Source: Nocardioides sp. LHD-245
Lineage (GTDB): Bacteria > Actinomycetota > Actinomycetes > Propionibacteriales > Nocardioidaceae
Direction: 5' to 3'
DNA length: 64,000 bases
NCBI RefSeq assembly: GCF_030929495.1
Contig: NZ_JAVFWN010000013.1
Coordinates: 140,383 to 204,382, forward strand
Part shown: positions 42,281 to 50,506 of the stretch, piece by piece
Numbering within the stretch: position 1 is the first letter of the stretch
Layout of the letters: every line of letters starts with the position of its first letter
Made by a program: the position numbers and the translations under genes
Notes under the pieces: generated by a model
What the model saw: only the letters and a program-made list of their open reading frames with translations
Databases searched by the model: none
What the model was told of the DNA's origin: nothing

Positions 42281-44418
42281 GCACCATCACCCTCGACCCG
42301 ATCACCTTCGAGGTCATCCGCAACAAGCTCTCGGCGATCACCGAGGAGCAGGCAACCACCCTCAAGAACGTCTCGGGGTCGCCGGTCGTGACCGAGGCCA
42401 CCGACTTCAACGTCGGCATCTACCTCGGTGACGGCTCGGTCGTGACGATGGGCCCCCAGGTGCTCTTCCACTCGGGCTCGATGGCCAGCGTGGTCCGCAA
42501 CATCATCGCGGACTGCGAGGAGAACCCGGGGATCTCCGAGGGCGACATGTTCGTGCTGAACGATCCCTACAAGGGCGCGCTGCACCAGATGGACGTCACC
42601 TTCGTGGCACCGGTGTTCGCCGAGGGACGTCGGGTCGCCTGGGTCGGCGCCTGCGCGCACCAGATCGACGTGGGCGGGATGAACTTCGGCAGCTGGAGCC
42701 TCGGCGCGCGCGGCATCCAGGAGGAGGCCATGCTCCTGCCGGGCATCAAGCTCGTCGAGGGTGGCGAGATCCGCAACGACCTGTGGTCGATGCTCATGGG
42801 GATGACCCGGATGCCCACGACCGTCGGTCTCGACTTCAAGGCGATGATCGCGGCCAACAACGTCGCGGCCGGCCGGCTCACCGAGCTCTTCGAGCGCTAC
42901 GGCCTCGAGACGGTCCTCGACGTGATGGGGCACGAGCTCGACCACTCCGAGCGCGAGCTGCGCCAGGTGCTGAGCGCCCTTCCCGACGGCGTCTTCCGTG
43001 CCGTCGACTGGATCGAGCACGACGGCCACGAGAACAGGCTCTACGAGTTCCGGCTGACCGTGACGAAGACCGGGGACTCCCTGGACTTCGACTTCACCGG
43101 TACGTCGGAGCAGGCGCCCGGCTTCATCAACTGCACCTACTCGGGGCTGGTCGCAGGCGTCTTCACCGCGCTGCTGCCGACCCTGGCGCCCAACCTGCGC
43201 TGGAACGAGGGCCTCCTGCGGCCGGTGTCGATCACCGCACCCCAGGGCACGGTCGCCAACGCGACCTGGCCGGCCCCGGTCTCCAGCGCCACGGTCTCGG
43301 CGGTCTGGGTGGTGACGAACGTGTCGTTCAGCGCGCTGTCGCGACTCGTCACCACCGCGCCCGAGGTGGCTCGCCACGGGGCCGGTGTGACCAAGGGCTC
43401 GATGACCGTCATGGTGCTCAGCGGGTTGTACCCCGACGGTGATCCCTACGGGAACTTCCTGCTCGACTCCACCGCGGGCGGTGGCGGCGCCTATCGCGAC
43501 CACGACGGACTGACCGCCTCCGGGGACTTCTGCGTGCCCCGCCCGGCGATCGCCAACGTCGAGTCCCACGAGGCGGACGGCCAGATCCTCTTCCTCTACC
43601 GGGGGATCGTGCCCGACTCGTCGGGGCCCGGCCGTCAGCGCGGCGGCTCGACCGTGGGCCTCGCCCTCACGCCGCACGGGACCGACCAGCTGCAGGCGAT
43701 GCTCGTCGGGCACGGCGTCGAGGTGCCCAACAGCGCCGGCATCTTCGGCGGCATGGAGGGCTCGTGCAACCGCAACGAGCTGCTGCACCGGGTCGACGGC
43801 GCCTCGCCGGTGGGCCGGGTGCACTCCGCCGCCGACCACGCGACGTGGGTGGGCGAGCGGGAGATCATGAACGCCAAGCCCGGCTTCTTCACCCTGCGCC
43901 GCGGGGACGCCGTGTCCTACAGCTTCCAGGGCGGCGGTGGGTACGGCGACCCGATCGACCGTGAGCCCGGGCTGGTCGCCCACGACGTCGCCACCCGGCA
44001 GGTCACCCGGGCCACCGCCGCGCACATCTACGGCGTGGTGCTCGACGACGCGTTCGCCGTGGACGCGACCGCGACCGCGGCGCGACGGAGCGCGATCCGG
44101 ACCGAGCGGCTGGGCTCGGCGCCCGTGGCCGACACCGGAGCCGTCGACGGCGGCGAGGGACGCTGCCTCACGCCCGACCTCCGGGTCGCGGCGAACGGTC
44201 ACGTGCGCTGCTCGTGCGGTCACGACCTGGGGGCGGGCCCGGACTGGAAGCGGGCGGCGCACCGGCGCACGGTCCCCGCGGAGGCGCACGGGCCGCTGCT
44301 GCGGCTGCACGAGGAGCTGGAGCTGCGCGAGTACGTCTGCCCGGCCTGCGCCCGGCTGCTGGAGTCGAGCGTGTGCCGTACCGGCGCGGCCGACCTGATC
44401 ACCTCGGAGCTGACGTGA
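42277..44418 (+). CDS. HyuB-like subunit fused to an acetone-carboxylase-gamma-like zinc domain
   Basis: The first 600 residues are a HyuB/acetone carboxylase alpha-like subunit (ITFEVIRNKLSAITEEQATT, MFVLNDPYKGALHQMD, FDFTGTSEQAPGFINC). The last 70-80 residues hold CSC (Cys645, Cys647) and CPAC (Cys688, Cys691), recalling the small zinc-binding gamma subunit of acetone or acetophenone carboxylases. Standard HyuB proteins end before this. A fused gamma domain argues for a carboxylase-type complex over a hydantoinase, which is inference. It overlaps HyuA by ATGA and the alcohol dehydrogenase by GTGA. Confidence 0.87.
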   Translation: MSTITLDPITFEVIRNKLSAITEEQATTLKNVSGSPVVTEATDFNVGIYLGDGSVVTMGPQVLFHSGSMASVVRNIIADCEENPGISEGDMFVLNDPYKGALHQMDVTFVAPVFAEGRRVAWVGACAHQIDVGGMNFGSWSLGARGIQEEAMLLPGIKLVEGGEIRNDLWSMLMGMTRMPTTVGLDFKAMIAANNVAAGRLTELFERYGLETVLDVMGHELDHSERELRQVLSALPDGVFRAVDWIEHDGHENRLYEFRLTVTKTGDSLDFDFTGTSEQAPGFINCTYSGLVAGVFTALLPTLAPNLRWNEGLLRPVSITAPQGTVANATWPAPVSSATVSAVWVVTNVSFSALSRLVTTAPEVARHGAGVTKGSMTVMVLSGLYPDGDPYGNFLLDSTAGGGGAYRDHDGLTASGDFCVPRPAIANVESHEADGQILFLYRGIVPDSSGPGRQRGGSTVGLALTPHGTDQLQAMLVGHGVEVPNSAGIFGGMEGSCNRNELLHRVDGASPVGRVHSAADHATWVGEREIMNAKPGFFTLRRGDAVSYSFQGGGGYGDPIDREPGLVAHDVATRQVTRATAAHIYGVVLDDAFAVDATATAARRSAIRTERLGSAPVADTGAVDGGEGRCLTPDLRVAANGHVRCSCGHDLGAGPDWKRAAHRRTVPAEAHGPLLRLHEELELREYVCPACARLLESSVCRTGAADLITSELT

Positions 44419-45554
44419 CCACGGCGTTCCCTCGGTACGCGGTCCGCACCGAGGTGGTCACCGGGCTCGGCAGCCTGGCGCACCTCGACGCGCTCCTCGC
44501 CGGCTTCGGCCACCGCGAGGTCGCCGTCGTCGCCGACACCGCGCTCGCCGAGGCCGGGGTCCTCGACCGGGTGCTCGCCCAAGCGCCGGAGGCGATCGTC
44601 GTCAGCCGCACCCTGGTCGCCCCGGACCCCGATATCGAGGTGGTCGAGCAGGCGGCCGCCCAGGCCCGGGCGGCGGGCGCCCGCTGCGTCCTCGCCATCG
44701 GCGGCGGCTCGGCGCTCGGCGTCGGCAAGGCGGTCGGGATCCGGTTGACCAACGACCAGCGGATCGACGCCTACGAGGGCCGCGACAAGGTGGGCGAGCA
44801 GCCCGCCCCGACGATCGCCGTACCGACGACGGCCGGCAGCGGCAGCGAGGTCTCCAACGCCCTCGTGCTCCACGAGGCCGGGCGGGACAACGAGATCGTC
44901 GTCCGCGGGGAGCTGTGTGCCCCGCGGGCGGCCGTGCTCGACGCCACCGTGCTGCGCACGCTGCCGCGCAACCCGCTCCTCCACTCGGCTCTCGACGCGC
45001 TCTCGCACGCGCTGGAGGCGCTGTGGGCCCGGGGCGCGAGCTACTTCACCGCCGCCACCGCGATCCAGGCGGCCCGCTCGATCGTCGAGCGGCTGCCGGC
45101 CGCGGCGGCGGGCGCCGCCGACGGCAGCAGTGCCGCGGGCGCCAACGACGAGGTGCTCCAGGAACTGCTCGAGGCGAGCTGCGCGGCCAACATGGCGTGC
45201 GGCAACAGCGGTCTCGCCCTGGTCCACGCGCTGTCGTCATCGCCGTCGGTGCCGGTGCCGCACGGCCTTCAGAACGCCGTCCTGCTGCCGCACGTCGCCC
45301 GGTTCAACGCACCCCTGCTCGCCCCCGAGGCGCGTGCGCTGCTGCCCCTCGTCGAGGCGCTGTACGAGGAGCTGGGGCTGGTCGCCTCCTTCGCCGAGCT
45401 CGGCCTCCCCGCCGGCTCGGTCGACGGGGCGCGGATGCTCGAGGCCAGCGCCCGCAACCCGTTCCGCGACAACAACCTGCGCCCGACCACGGACACCGAT
45501 CTGGTCGACCTGCTCCGCGCCGCCGGTGCGGCCTTCCCCGAGGAGAACCGATGA
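44415..45554 (+). CDS. Iron-containing alcohol dehydrogenase
   Basis: The 379-residue group III dehydrogenase has the nucleotide loop GGGSALGVGKAVG, PTTAGSGSEVSN, and the metal-ligand helix HSALDALSHALEALWA with a further His block (ALVHALSSS, PVPHG). Relatives include maleylacetate reductase and hydroxyacid-oxoacid transhydrogenase. It should oxidise or reduce an alcohol or aldehyde made by the pathway of this operon. The GTG start overlaps the HyuB stop and the stop overlaps the aldolase start, so it is firmly in the operon. Confidence 0.9.
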   Translation: MTTAFPRYAVRTEVVTGLGSLAHLDALLAGFGHREVAVVADTALAEAGVLDRVLAQAPEAIVVSRTLVAPDPDIEVVEQAAAQARAAGARCVLAIGGGSALGVGKAVGIRLTNDQRIDAYEGRDKVGEQPAPTIAVPTTAGSGSEVSNALVLHEAGRDNEIVVRGELCAPRAAVLDATVLRTLPRNPLLHSALDALSHALEALWARGASYFTAATAIQAARSIVERLPAAAAGAADGSSAAGANDEVLQELLEASCAANMACGNSGLALVHALSSSPSVPVPHGLQNAVLLPHVARFNAPLLAPEARALLPLVEALYEELGLVASFAELGLPAGSVDGARMLEASARNPFRDNNLRPTTDTDLVDLLRAAGAAFPEENR

Positions 45555-46267
45555 CCGACGACCTGCGCACCCAGCTCACCGAGGCCAACCACATCCTCTT
45601 CGACCGGGGCGTGCTCGACGCGTTCGGGCACGTGAGCGTCCGCTGTGCCGAGCGGCCCGACCGGTTCCTGCTGGCCCGCAACATGGCGCCGGTGCTCGTC
45701 ACCTCCGACGACGTCCAGGAGTACGACCTCGACGGCGCCACGAACGACCCCGCGCCGTCGTACCTGGAGCGGTTCATCCACGCTGAGATCTACCGCGCCC
45801 GGCCCGACGTCCAGGCCGTCGTGCACAGTCACTCGGCCTCGGTCATCCCGTTCGGACTGTCGTCGACTCCACTGGTCCCGCTCTTCCACATGGCGGGCTT
45901 CCTGGCCGACGGCATCGCGCGCTTCGAGATCCGGGACCCGGCCGGCGACGCCACCGACCTGCTGGTGCGCGACGCCGCGCTGGGTGCGTCCCTGGCCGCG
46001 TCGCTGGGAGAGGCGCCCTTCGCGCTGATGCGCGGGCACGGCTCGGTCGCCGTCGCTCCCTCGCTCCCGCTCGCCGTCTACCGCGCCGTGTACGCCGAGG
46101 AGAACGCCGCGCTCCAGCTGCGGAGCCTGCCGCTCGCGGACGTCGTCCAGCTCACGGTCGGCGAGGGGCGCGCCGCGGCCGAGACCAATGCCGGACAGGT
46201 CGCCCGCGCATGGGACATGTGGCGGCGCCTGGCGGCCGTCCGCCACGAGGTGCTTCGCACCGGCTGA
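45551..46267 (+). CDS. Class II aldolase/adducin-family protein
   Basis: The 238-residue protein has the zinc-binding HSHS block (VVHSHSASVIPFG) and a later GHGSVAVAPS, the fuculose-phosphate-aldolase pattern. Family members cleave phosphorylated or free 3-hydroxy sugars or acids by a zinc enolate, or decarboxylate beta-keto acids. It is the last gene of the importer operon and overlaps the alcohol dehydrogenase by ATGA. The convergent TetR gene ends six bases later. With HyuA/HyuB and the dehydrogenase it suggests breakdown of a hydroxyacid or polyol-like compound. Confidence 0.88.
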   Translation: MTDDLRTQLTEANHILFDRGVLDAFGHVSVRCAERPDRFLLARNMAPVLVTSDDVQEYDLDGATNDPAPSYLERFIHAEIYRARPDVQAVVHSHSASVIPFGLSSTPLVPLFHMAGFLADGIARFEIRDPAGDATDLLVRDAALGASLAASLGEAPFALMRGHGSVAVAPSLPLAVYRAVYAEENAALQLRSLPLADVVQLTVGEGRAAAETNAGQVARAWDMWRRLAAVRHEVLRTG

Positions 46268-46272
46268 GCAGG

Positions 46273-46980
46273 CTAGGCCGACCCGGTCCCCGCCAGCCGT
46301 CCGAGCCACTTGCGCAGCAGGGCGGTCTCGACCTCGCCGAGCGCTTCGTCGGCGCCGGCGAGGGAGTGGAGCAGCCGCTGGGCCAGGGCTGCCCCGTCGT
46401 CCGCCTCGCCGGGCGACGTGCCGGGCAGACCGGTGATCGCCGCGACGGTGGCGTCGCGGATCTGGTCGGCCAGGGCGAGGTCGGGGTCCTCGGCGGTGAT
46501 GAGGAACAGCGTCACGCCGACATTGGCCGCCAGCACGTGATCGGCCGCGGCCGCGGCCGGCACGGCCAGCCGGCCCTGCGCCTCGGCCTCCTGGCACAGC
46601 CGGAGCAGTGCGGCGTACGGAGCGGCGGCGGCGTCCGGCCGCCGCTGGGGGGTGACCTGGCCGTACATCAGCGCGTAGAAGCCGGCGTTGTCGAGGCCGA
46701 AGCGGACGTGTGCGTCCCAGCCGCGCCGGATGTCGTCGATCGGGTCGCCGGTCGGCTCGGTCGCCTGCTTGAGGGCCAGGTAGCTGGCGAAGCCGTACTC
46801 GATCACCGCCGCGAGCAGCCCGTCCTTGCTGCCGAAGAAGTGGTAGAGCGTCGGCAGCTTCACGCCGACCCGGTCGCAGATCGCCCGCAGCGGCACGTCC
46901 TGGCCCGGCGCCTCGCTGATCAGGGTCGCCGCGGCCTCGAGGAGCTCCTGCCGTGTATCGCTCTTGCGTTCTGCTGTCAC
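46273..46980 (-). CDS. TetR-family transcriptional regulator
   Basis: The 235-residue regulator has a helix-turn-helix at residues about 25-50 (VPLRAICDRVGVKLPTLYHF) and a helical ligand domain. It is divergent from the SDR/SnoaL pair, and the 67-bp gap holds three ATCGATAC-type repeats that are likely its operators. GTG 46980 is chosen as the start; longer frames would run across the operator region. It probably represses the SDR/SnoaL genes and itself. Confidence 0.87.
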   Translation of the reverse strand: MTAERKSDTRQELLEAAATLISEAPGQDVPLRAICDRVGVKLPTLYHFFGSKDGLLAAVIEYGFASYLALKQATEPTGDPIDDIRRGWDAHVRFGLDNAGFYALMYGQVTPQRRPDAAAAPYAALLRLCQEAEAQGRLAVPAAAAADHVLAANVGVTLFLITAEDPDLALADQIRDATVAAITGLPGTSPGEADDGAALAQRLLHSLAGADEALGEVETALLRKWLGRLAGTGSA

Positions 46981-47030
46981 ATCGATACAGTACTTCTTGA
47001 AGACCGATACATGGAGTGTGTATCGATACG
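46981..47030. promoter_or_regulatory. TetR operator region with ATCGATAC repeats
   Basis: ATCGATACA (46981) and TGTATCGATAC (47019-47029) form a long inverted repeat, with CGATACA between (near 47005). GTATCGATAC at 47020-47029 is a perfect 10-base palindrome. The sites fill the divergent promoter gap. Confidence 0.6.
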
Positions 47031-47047
47031 ACAGAAGGAAGAGGCTC

Positions 47048-47803
47048 ATGCCCGTCCCCACTCTCGAAGGCAAGAACGTCCTCGTCGCCGCCGGCGCCAA
47101 GAACCTCGGTGGGCTGATCAGCCGCCAGGCGGCCGAGTCCGGCGCGAACGTCGCGATCCACTACAACTCCGCGGCCACCCGCCCCGCGGCCGACGAGACC
47201 CTTGCCGCGGTCCAGGCCGCTGGCGGCAAGGGCGTCCTGCTCACCGGCGACCTGACGAAGGTCGAGACCGTCGAGCGACTGTTCGCCGAGGCGGCCGCCG
47301 CGCTCGGCCCGATCGACGTCGCGGTCAACACGGTCGGCAAGGTGCTGCGCAAGCCGATGGTCGACACCACCGAGGCCGAGTACGACGACATGCTCGACGT
47401 GAACGCGAAGTCGGCGTACTTCTTCCTGCGCGAGGCCGGTCGCCAGCTCGCCGACAACGGCAAGGTGGTCACCATCGTCACCTCGCTGCTGGCCGCGTTC
47501 ACCGACGGCTACTCGACGTACGCCGGCGGCAAGTCGCCGGTCGAGCACTTCACCCGCGCCGCGGCCAAGGAGTTCGCCGCCCGTGGGATCTCGGTGAACT
47601 CGATCGCCCCCGGTCCCATGGACACGCCCTTCTTCTACGGCCAGGAGACGCCCGAGCGCGTTGCCTTCCACAAGTCGCAGGCCATGGGCAACCAGCTCAC
47701 CCAGATCGAGGACATCGCCCCGATCGTGCGCTTCCTGGCCACCGAGGGCTGGTGGATCACCGGCCAGACCATCTTCGCCAACGGCGGCTACACCACCCGT
47801 TGA
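47048..47803 (+). CDS. SDR-family oxidoreductase
   Basis: The 251-residue protein has a variant cofactor loop GAKNLGG in place of TGxxxGxG, then NTVGKVLRK, catalytic Tyr158/Lys162 (YAGGK) and IAPGPMDTPF. The variant loop resembles enoyl-reductase-like and some extended SDRs, but the catalytic pair is classical. It is controlled by the divergent TetR gene and followed 49 bases later by a SnoaL-like gene. AGAAGGAAGAGG lies before ATG 47048. The substrate is unknown. Confidence 0.88.
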   Translation: MPVPTLEGKNVLVAAGAKNLGGLISRQAAESGANVAIHYNSAATRPAADETLAAVQAAGGKGVLLTGDLTKVETVERLFAEAAAALGPIDVAVNTVGKVLRKPMVDTTEAEYDDMLDVNAKSAYFFLREAGRQLADNGKVVTIVTSLLAAFTDGYSTYAGGKSPVEHFTRAAAKEFAARGISVNSIAPGPMDTPFFYGQETPERVAFHKSQAMGNQLTQIEDIAPIVRFLATEGWWITGQTIFANGGYTTR

Positions 47804-47852
47804 GCAGGATGGTGTCCCGCGCCCATCACGAACTGAGATCAGAGGAGAAGCC

Positions 47853-48179
47853 ATGACCACCGAGATCCCCGAGCCCGTCGCCACCCTCGTCGCCGCCGTC
47901 AACGGACACGACGAGGACGCCTTCCTGGACTGCTTCACCGCCGACGGCTACGTCGACGACTGGGGTCGCGTCTTCCGCGGCCGCGCGGCCATCGACGGCT
48001 GGAGCGCCAAGGAGCTGATCGGCGCCGAGGGCACCCTGACGGTCCAGTCGGTGACCGCAGCAGCCGGCGAGGTCGTCGTGGTCGGCGACTGGCGCAGCAA
48101 CCACGCCAACGGCCTGAGCCGCTTCACCTTCGCCGTGGCGGGCGACGAGATCGTCTCGATGACGATCCGTGAGGGCTAG
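47853..48179 (+). CDS. SnoaL/NTF2-fold small protein
   Basis: The 108-residue protein matches the SnoaL-like pattern: VAAVNGHDEDAFLDCFTADG, WGRVFRGRAAIDGW, then alternating strands. Such proteins are often isomerases or ligand-binding partners. It shares the TetR-controlled transcript with the SDR and probably acts on the same compound. AGAGGAGAAGCC precedes ATG 47853. Confidence 0.82.
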   Translation: MTTEIPEPVATLVAAVNGHDEDAFLDCFTADGYVDDWGRVFRGRAAIDGWSAKELIGAEGTLTVQSVTAAAGEVVVVGDWRSNHANGLSRFTFAVAGDEIVSMTIREG

Positions 48180-48506
48180 GTCGTTCGACACTCACCCGGC
48201 GGCTTCGGCTGTCTGGGGACAGGTGCTCGTGACCGACCGGCACTGGGTCATTGGAAGGGCAAGGACAGGCCCTGTTGACGGTGCTGCTACCGCCGGGAGC
48301 GTGCGACCCAGCGAGCTGACGCACTCCGGCTGGGTCTTTGCTGACTCTGCGCTGCTCCCGGTCCGTATCGAGGATGTGCAACGAGTGACTCGAGTTTTCG
48401 CACCGCGACCATTGCAGCAGATGTCGCCGACGACCGAAAACGGCGGCAGAACGACACGTCGATCGCGACCTGTGCACTCGGAGGACGACCGCCCGTCAGA
48501 TCACGA
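48180..48506. other. Gene-free region of slightly lower GC
   Basis: About 325 bases between a SnoaL-like gene and the end of the MFS gene. Open frames exist on both strands, but none has an actinobacterial codon pattern, a ribosome site or recognisable motifs. It may be a decayed gene or inserted DNA. No terminator hairpin stood out. Confidence 0.45.
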
Positions 48507-50006
48507 CTAGCAATCTGAGGGCCGGACTTGTCCAGGGGGCTGATGCTTGGTCAACCCCTGACCTGTCCTCGCAGCCTGGGCCAGGAAGACGCTCGAGGCC
48601 AGGCACAGGCCGGCGAGCAGGCCGAGCGCGCCGGCCGGGCCGAGGACCGGGGCGAGGCCCGCGATTGCCGAGCCGATCCCGCCGCCGTTGAGGAAGAGGA
48701 GCGTGGACACCCCGATCGCGATGCCCGTCGTCGCCGCGGGTACGGCGGCCACGACCGACGCGCCCAGTGCGGGCTGCCCCAGCGTCATGGCCAGGTAGAC
48801 CACGGCCATGGCGACGACCAGGAGCGGGACGGCCCCGGTGGCGCAGCCGATCGCGGCGAGGGTGAGGGCGCCGAAGCACAGCAGGGCAGAGGCCGACATC
48901 GAGCGGGTGCCGCCGAGCCGGTCGATCGCGTAGGCGACGATGCGCCCGCAGAACGCGCCCAGCAGCGCCCCGGGCAGCATGGCCAGGCCGATCGGGATCG
49001 GGTCCCAGCCCCGCGCGGCTAGGAACGTCGGGATGGTGACGATGAGTCCATACCACGAGCCGTGGATGACGCTCCCGGCGATCGAGTTGCGCAGCACCAC
49101 CGGCTCCCGGATCGCCGCCCGGGGCACGAACCCGTCCGGTCGCCGTCGTATCTGGCGGGCCACCAGCGGCAGCGCGAGGGCCAGCAGCGCGACGCCGGCC
49201 CCCGTGGCCGCGGGGCCGAGGCTCGCCGACTGCACCAGCAGCACGAGACCCGCCGCGGCCGCGACCACCCAGAGCGCGCCCAGGTAGTCGAGCCGCCCGC
49301 CGCTGCCGCCGGTGGGCAGGCGCTGCCGGATCGGCGCCAGGGCCAGGGCGGCCAGTGCCGGAACCAGGACCGCCGCCCGCCAGCCGAACAGCTGCGTCGC
49401 CAGCCCGCCCAGCACCGGCCCGGCGGCGGTGAAGACGACGCCCGAGGCGGCCCAGGTGGCCAGGGCCCGCGGCATCGCCTGCGGGGGATAGACGGCCCGG
49501 AGCGCGGCCAGGGTGACCACCGGCGCGGCTCCGGCGCCGCAGCCCTGGAGCAGCCGGGCCGCGATCAGCAGCTCGAAGCTCGGTGCCAGCACGGCCAGCA
49601 GCGCTCCGAGGCTCAGCAGCGCCACGCCGAGGGTGAGTGGTCCGCGTACCCCCGAGCGGTCCGCGACCCGGCCGTAGAGGGCGGTGGTCACGGCCAGGGT
49701 CAGCGCATAGGCGGTCAACACCCAGACCCCGCGGTCGGGGTCGAATCCGACGTCCGCGGCGAGCTCCGGCAGCGCCACGGCGGTCGCGGCGCTGCCGGTC
49801 CCGCTCAGGCCGATGATGACGCCCAGGACCAGCGCGATGGCCTGCGAGGACGCGACCGGGCTCGACTCGGGCGTGGGCTCGGGCGCGGGCTCGTACGGGA
49901 GCGGGGGCGTGGTCAGCTCAGCGCTCGCGGGTCGCGAGGGACTCGACAGTGGGATAGGCCCAGTCGAGCGCGGCGAGGAAGGCGTTCGCGCTGTAGTAGT
50001 CCACAT
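48507..50006 (-). CDS. MFS transporter (DHA2/EmrB-QacA type)
   Basis: The protein has about 14 hydrophobic helices, with a motif-A-like loop LYGRVADRSGVRGPL after the second helix and QGCGAGAAPVVTLAALRA in the fifth, as in multidrug or metabolite exporters. It follows a SnoaL-like gene on the minus strand. The start is unclear: ATG 50006 overlaps that gene by 89 bases, and no ATG or GTG lies nearer the first helix. A non-ATG start just after the upstream stop at 49918 is possible. It may export or import a compound of the CoA-thioester cluster. Confidence 0.82.
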   Translation of the reverse strand: MWTTTARTPSSPRSTGPIPLSSPSRPASAELTTPPLPYEPAPEPTPESSPVASSQAIALVLGVIIGLSGTGSAATAVALPELAADVGFDPDRGVWVLTAYALTLAVTTALYGRVADRSGVRGPLTLGVALLSLGALLAVLAPSFELLIAARLLQGCGAGAAPVVTLAALRAVYPPQAMPRALATWAASGVVFTAAGPVLGGLATQLFGWRAAVLVPALAALALAPIRQRLPTGGSGGRLDYLGALWVVAAAAGLVLLVQSASLGPAATGAGVALLALALPLVARQIRRRPDGFVPRAAIREPVVLRNSIAGSVIHGSWYGLIVTIPTFLAARGWDPIPIGLAMLPGALLGAFCGRIVAYAIDRLGGTRSMSASALLCFGALTLAAIGCATGAVPLLVVAMAVVYLAMTLGQPALGASVVAAVPAATTGIAIGVSTLLFLNGGGIGSAIAGLAPVLGPAGALGLLAGLCLASSVFLAQAARTGQGLTKHQPPGQVRPSDC

Positions 50007-50358
50007 TGCTGCTCACCAGCCCGTCCTCGCGGACGGTGATGACCGAGGTGCCCGGCAGGTCGAACGCCTGGGTGATCCGCGGTGAGGAGAAGGTGCCGGA
50101 GTAGCGCCAGCGCGCCACCACCGTGCCCGGGCGGATGTCGAGCACGTCCTCGATCGTCTCGGTGAAGTCGGGGATGCCGCCGAGCACCTTGTCGACATAG
50201 TCGCGCACCCCGTCGCGGCCGGTGAAGGTGTAGCCCCAGGCGACGTCGCGGTAGACGACGTCGTCGGTGAAGACCTCCTCGATCGCCTCCCGGTCGTGCT
50301 CGGTCCACAGGCGGGTGGCGATGCTCTCGGCGACCGCGACCGGGTCGTAGCTGCTCAT
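49918..50358 (-). CDS. SnoaL-like polyketide-cyclase-fold protein
   Basis: The 146-residue protein has the SnoaL pattern TRLWTEHDREAIEEVFTDDV, YTFTGRDGVRDYVDKVL and VVARWRYSGTFS. It is the first gene of a minus-strand unit with the MFS transporter. GGAGGAGAACC precedes ATG 50358. The promoter region holds two GTTCC-N7-GGAAC boxes shared with the divergent hydrolase gene; the first is centred 40.5 bp from a GACGAT -10 candidate. The chemical role is unknown. Confidence 0.83.
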   Translation of the reverse strand: MSSYDPVAVAESIATRLWTEHDREAIEEVFTDDVVYRDVAWGYTFTGRDGVRDYVDKVLGGIPDFTETIEDVLDIRPGTVVARWRYSGTFSSPRITQAFDLPGTSVITVREDGLVSSNVDYYSANAFLAALDWAYPTVESLATRER

Positions 50359-50428
50359 GGTTCTCCTCCGTGGTGGCCCGTCCGACACCGGTGATCGTCG
50401 ATGCCACCGCGGGTACCGAGGTCGGCAC

Positions 50429-50445
50429 GTTCCACGCGCCGGAAC
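50429..50445. promoter_or_regulatory. GTTCC-N7-GGAAC box (minus-strand side)
   Basis: GTTCCACGCGCCGGAAC is centred at 50437, 40.5 bp from the centre of the minus-strand -10 candidate GACGAT (50394-50399). Confidence 0.6.
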
Positions 50446-50447
50446 CC

Positions 50448-50464
50448 GTTCCAGGCGCCGGAAC
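50448..50464. promoter_or_regulatory. GTTCC-N7-GGAAC box (plus-strand side)
   Basis: GTTCCAGGCGCCGGAAC is centred at 50456, 41.5 bp from the plus-strand -10 TACCGT (50495-50500), which itself ends six bases before ATG 50507. Confidence 0.65.
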
Positions 50465-50506
50465 CCGCGCGGGGCCGCCCACCCGCCGCCTCCCTACCGT
50501 GGACGG

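Noticed and set aside
42199..44310. Long minus-strand open frame across the HyuB gene
   Set aside because: The product has no family motifs and is His/Arg/Val-rich, as expected for an antisense frame; the plus strand encodes a full HyuB protein.
48169..48510. Open frame of 113 codons in the gene-free region
   Set aside because: No ribosome site, no recognisable motifs and atypical composition; it overlaps the preceding gene's end. Left as unassigned sequence.
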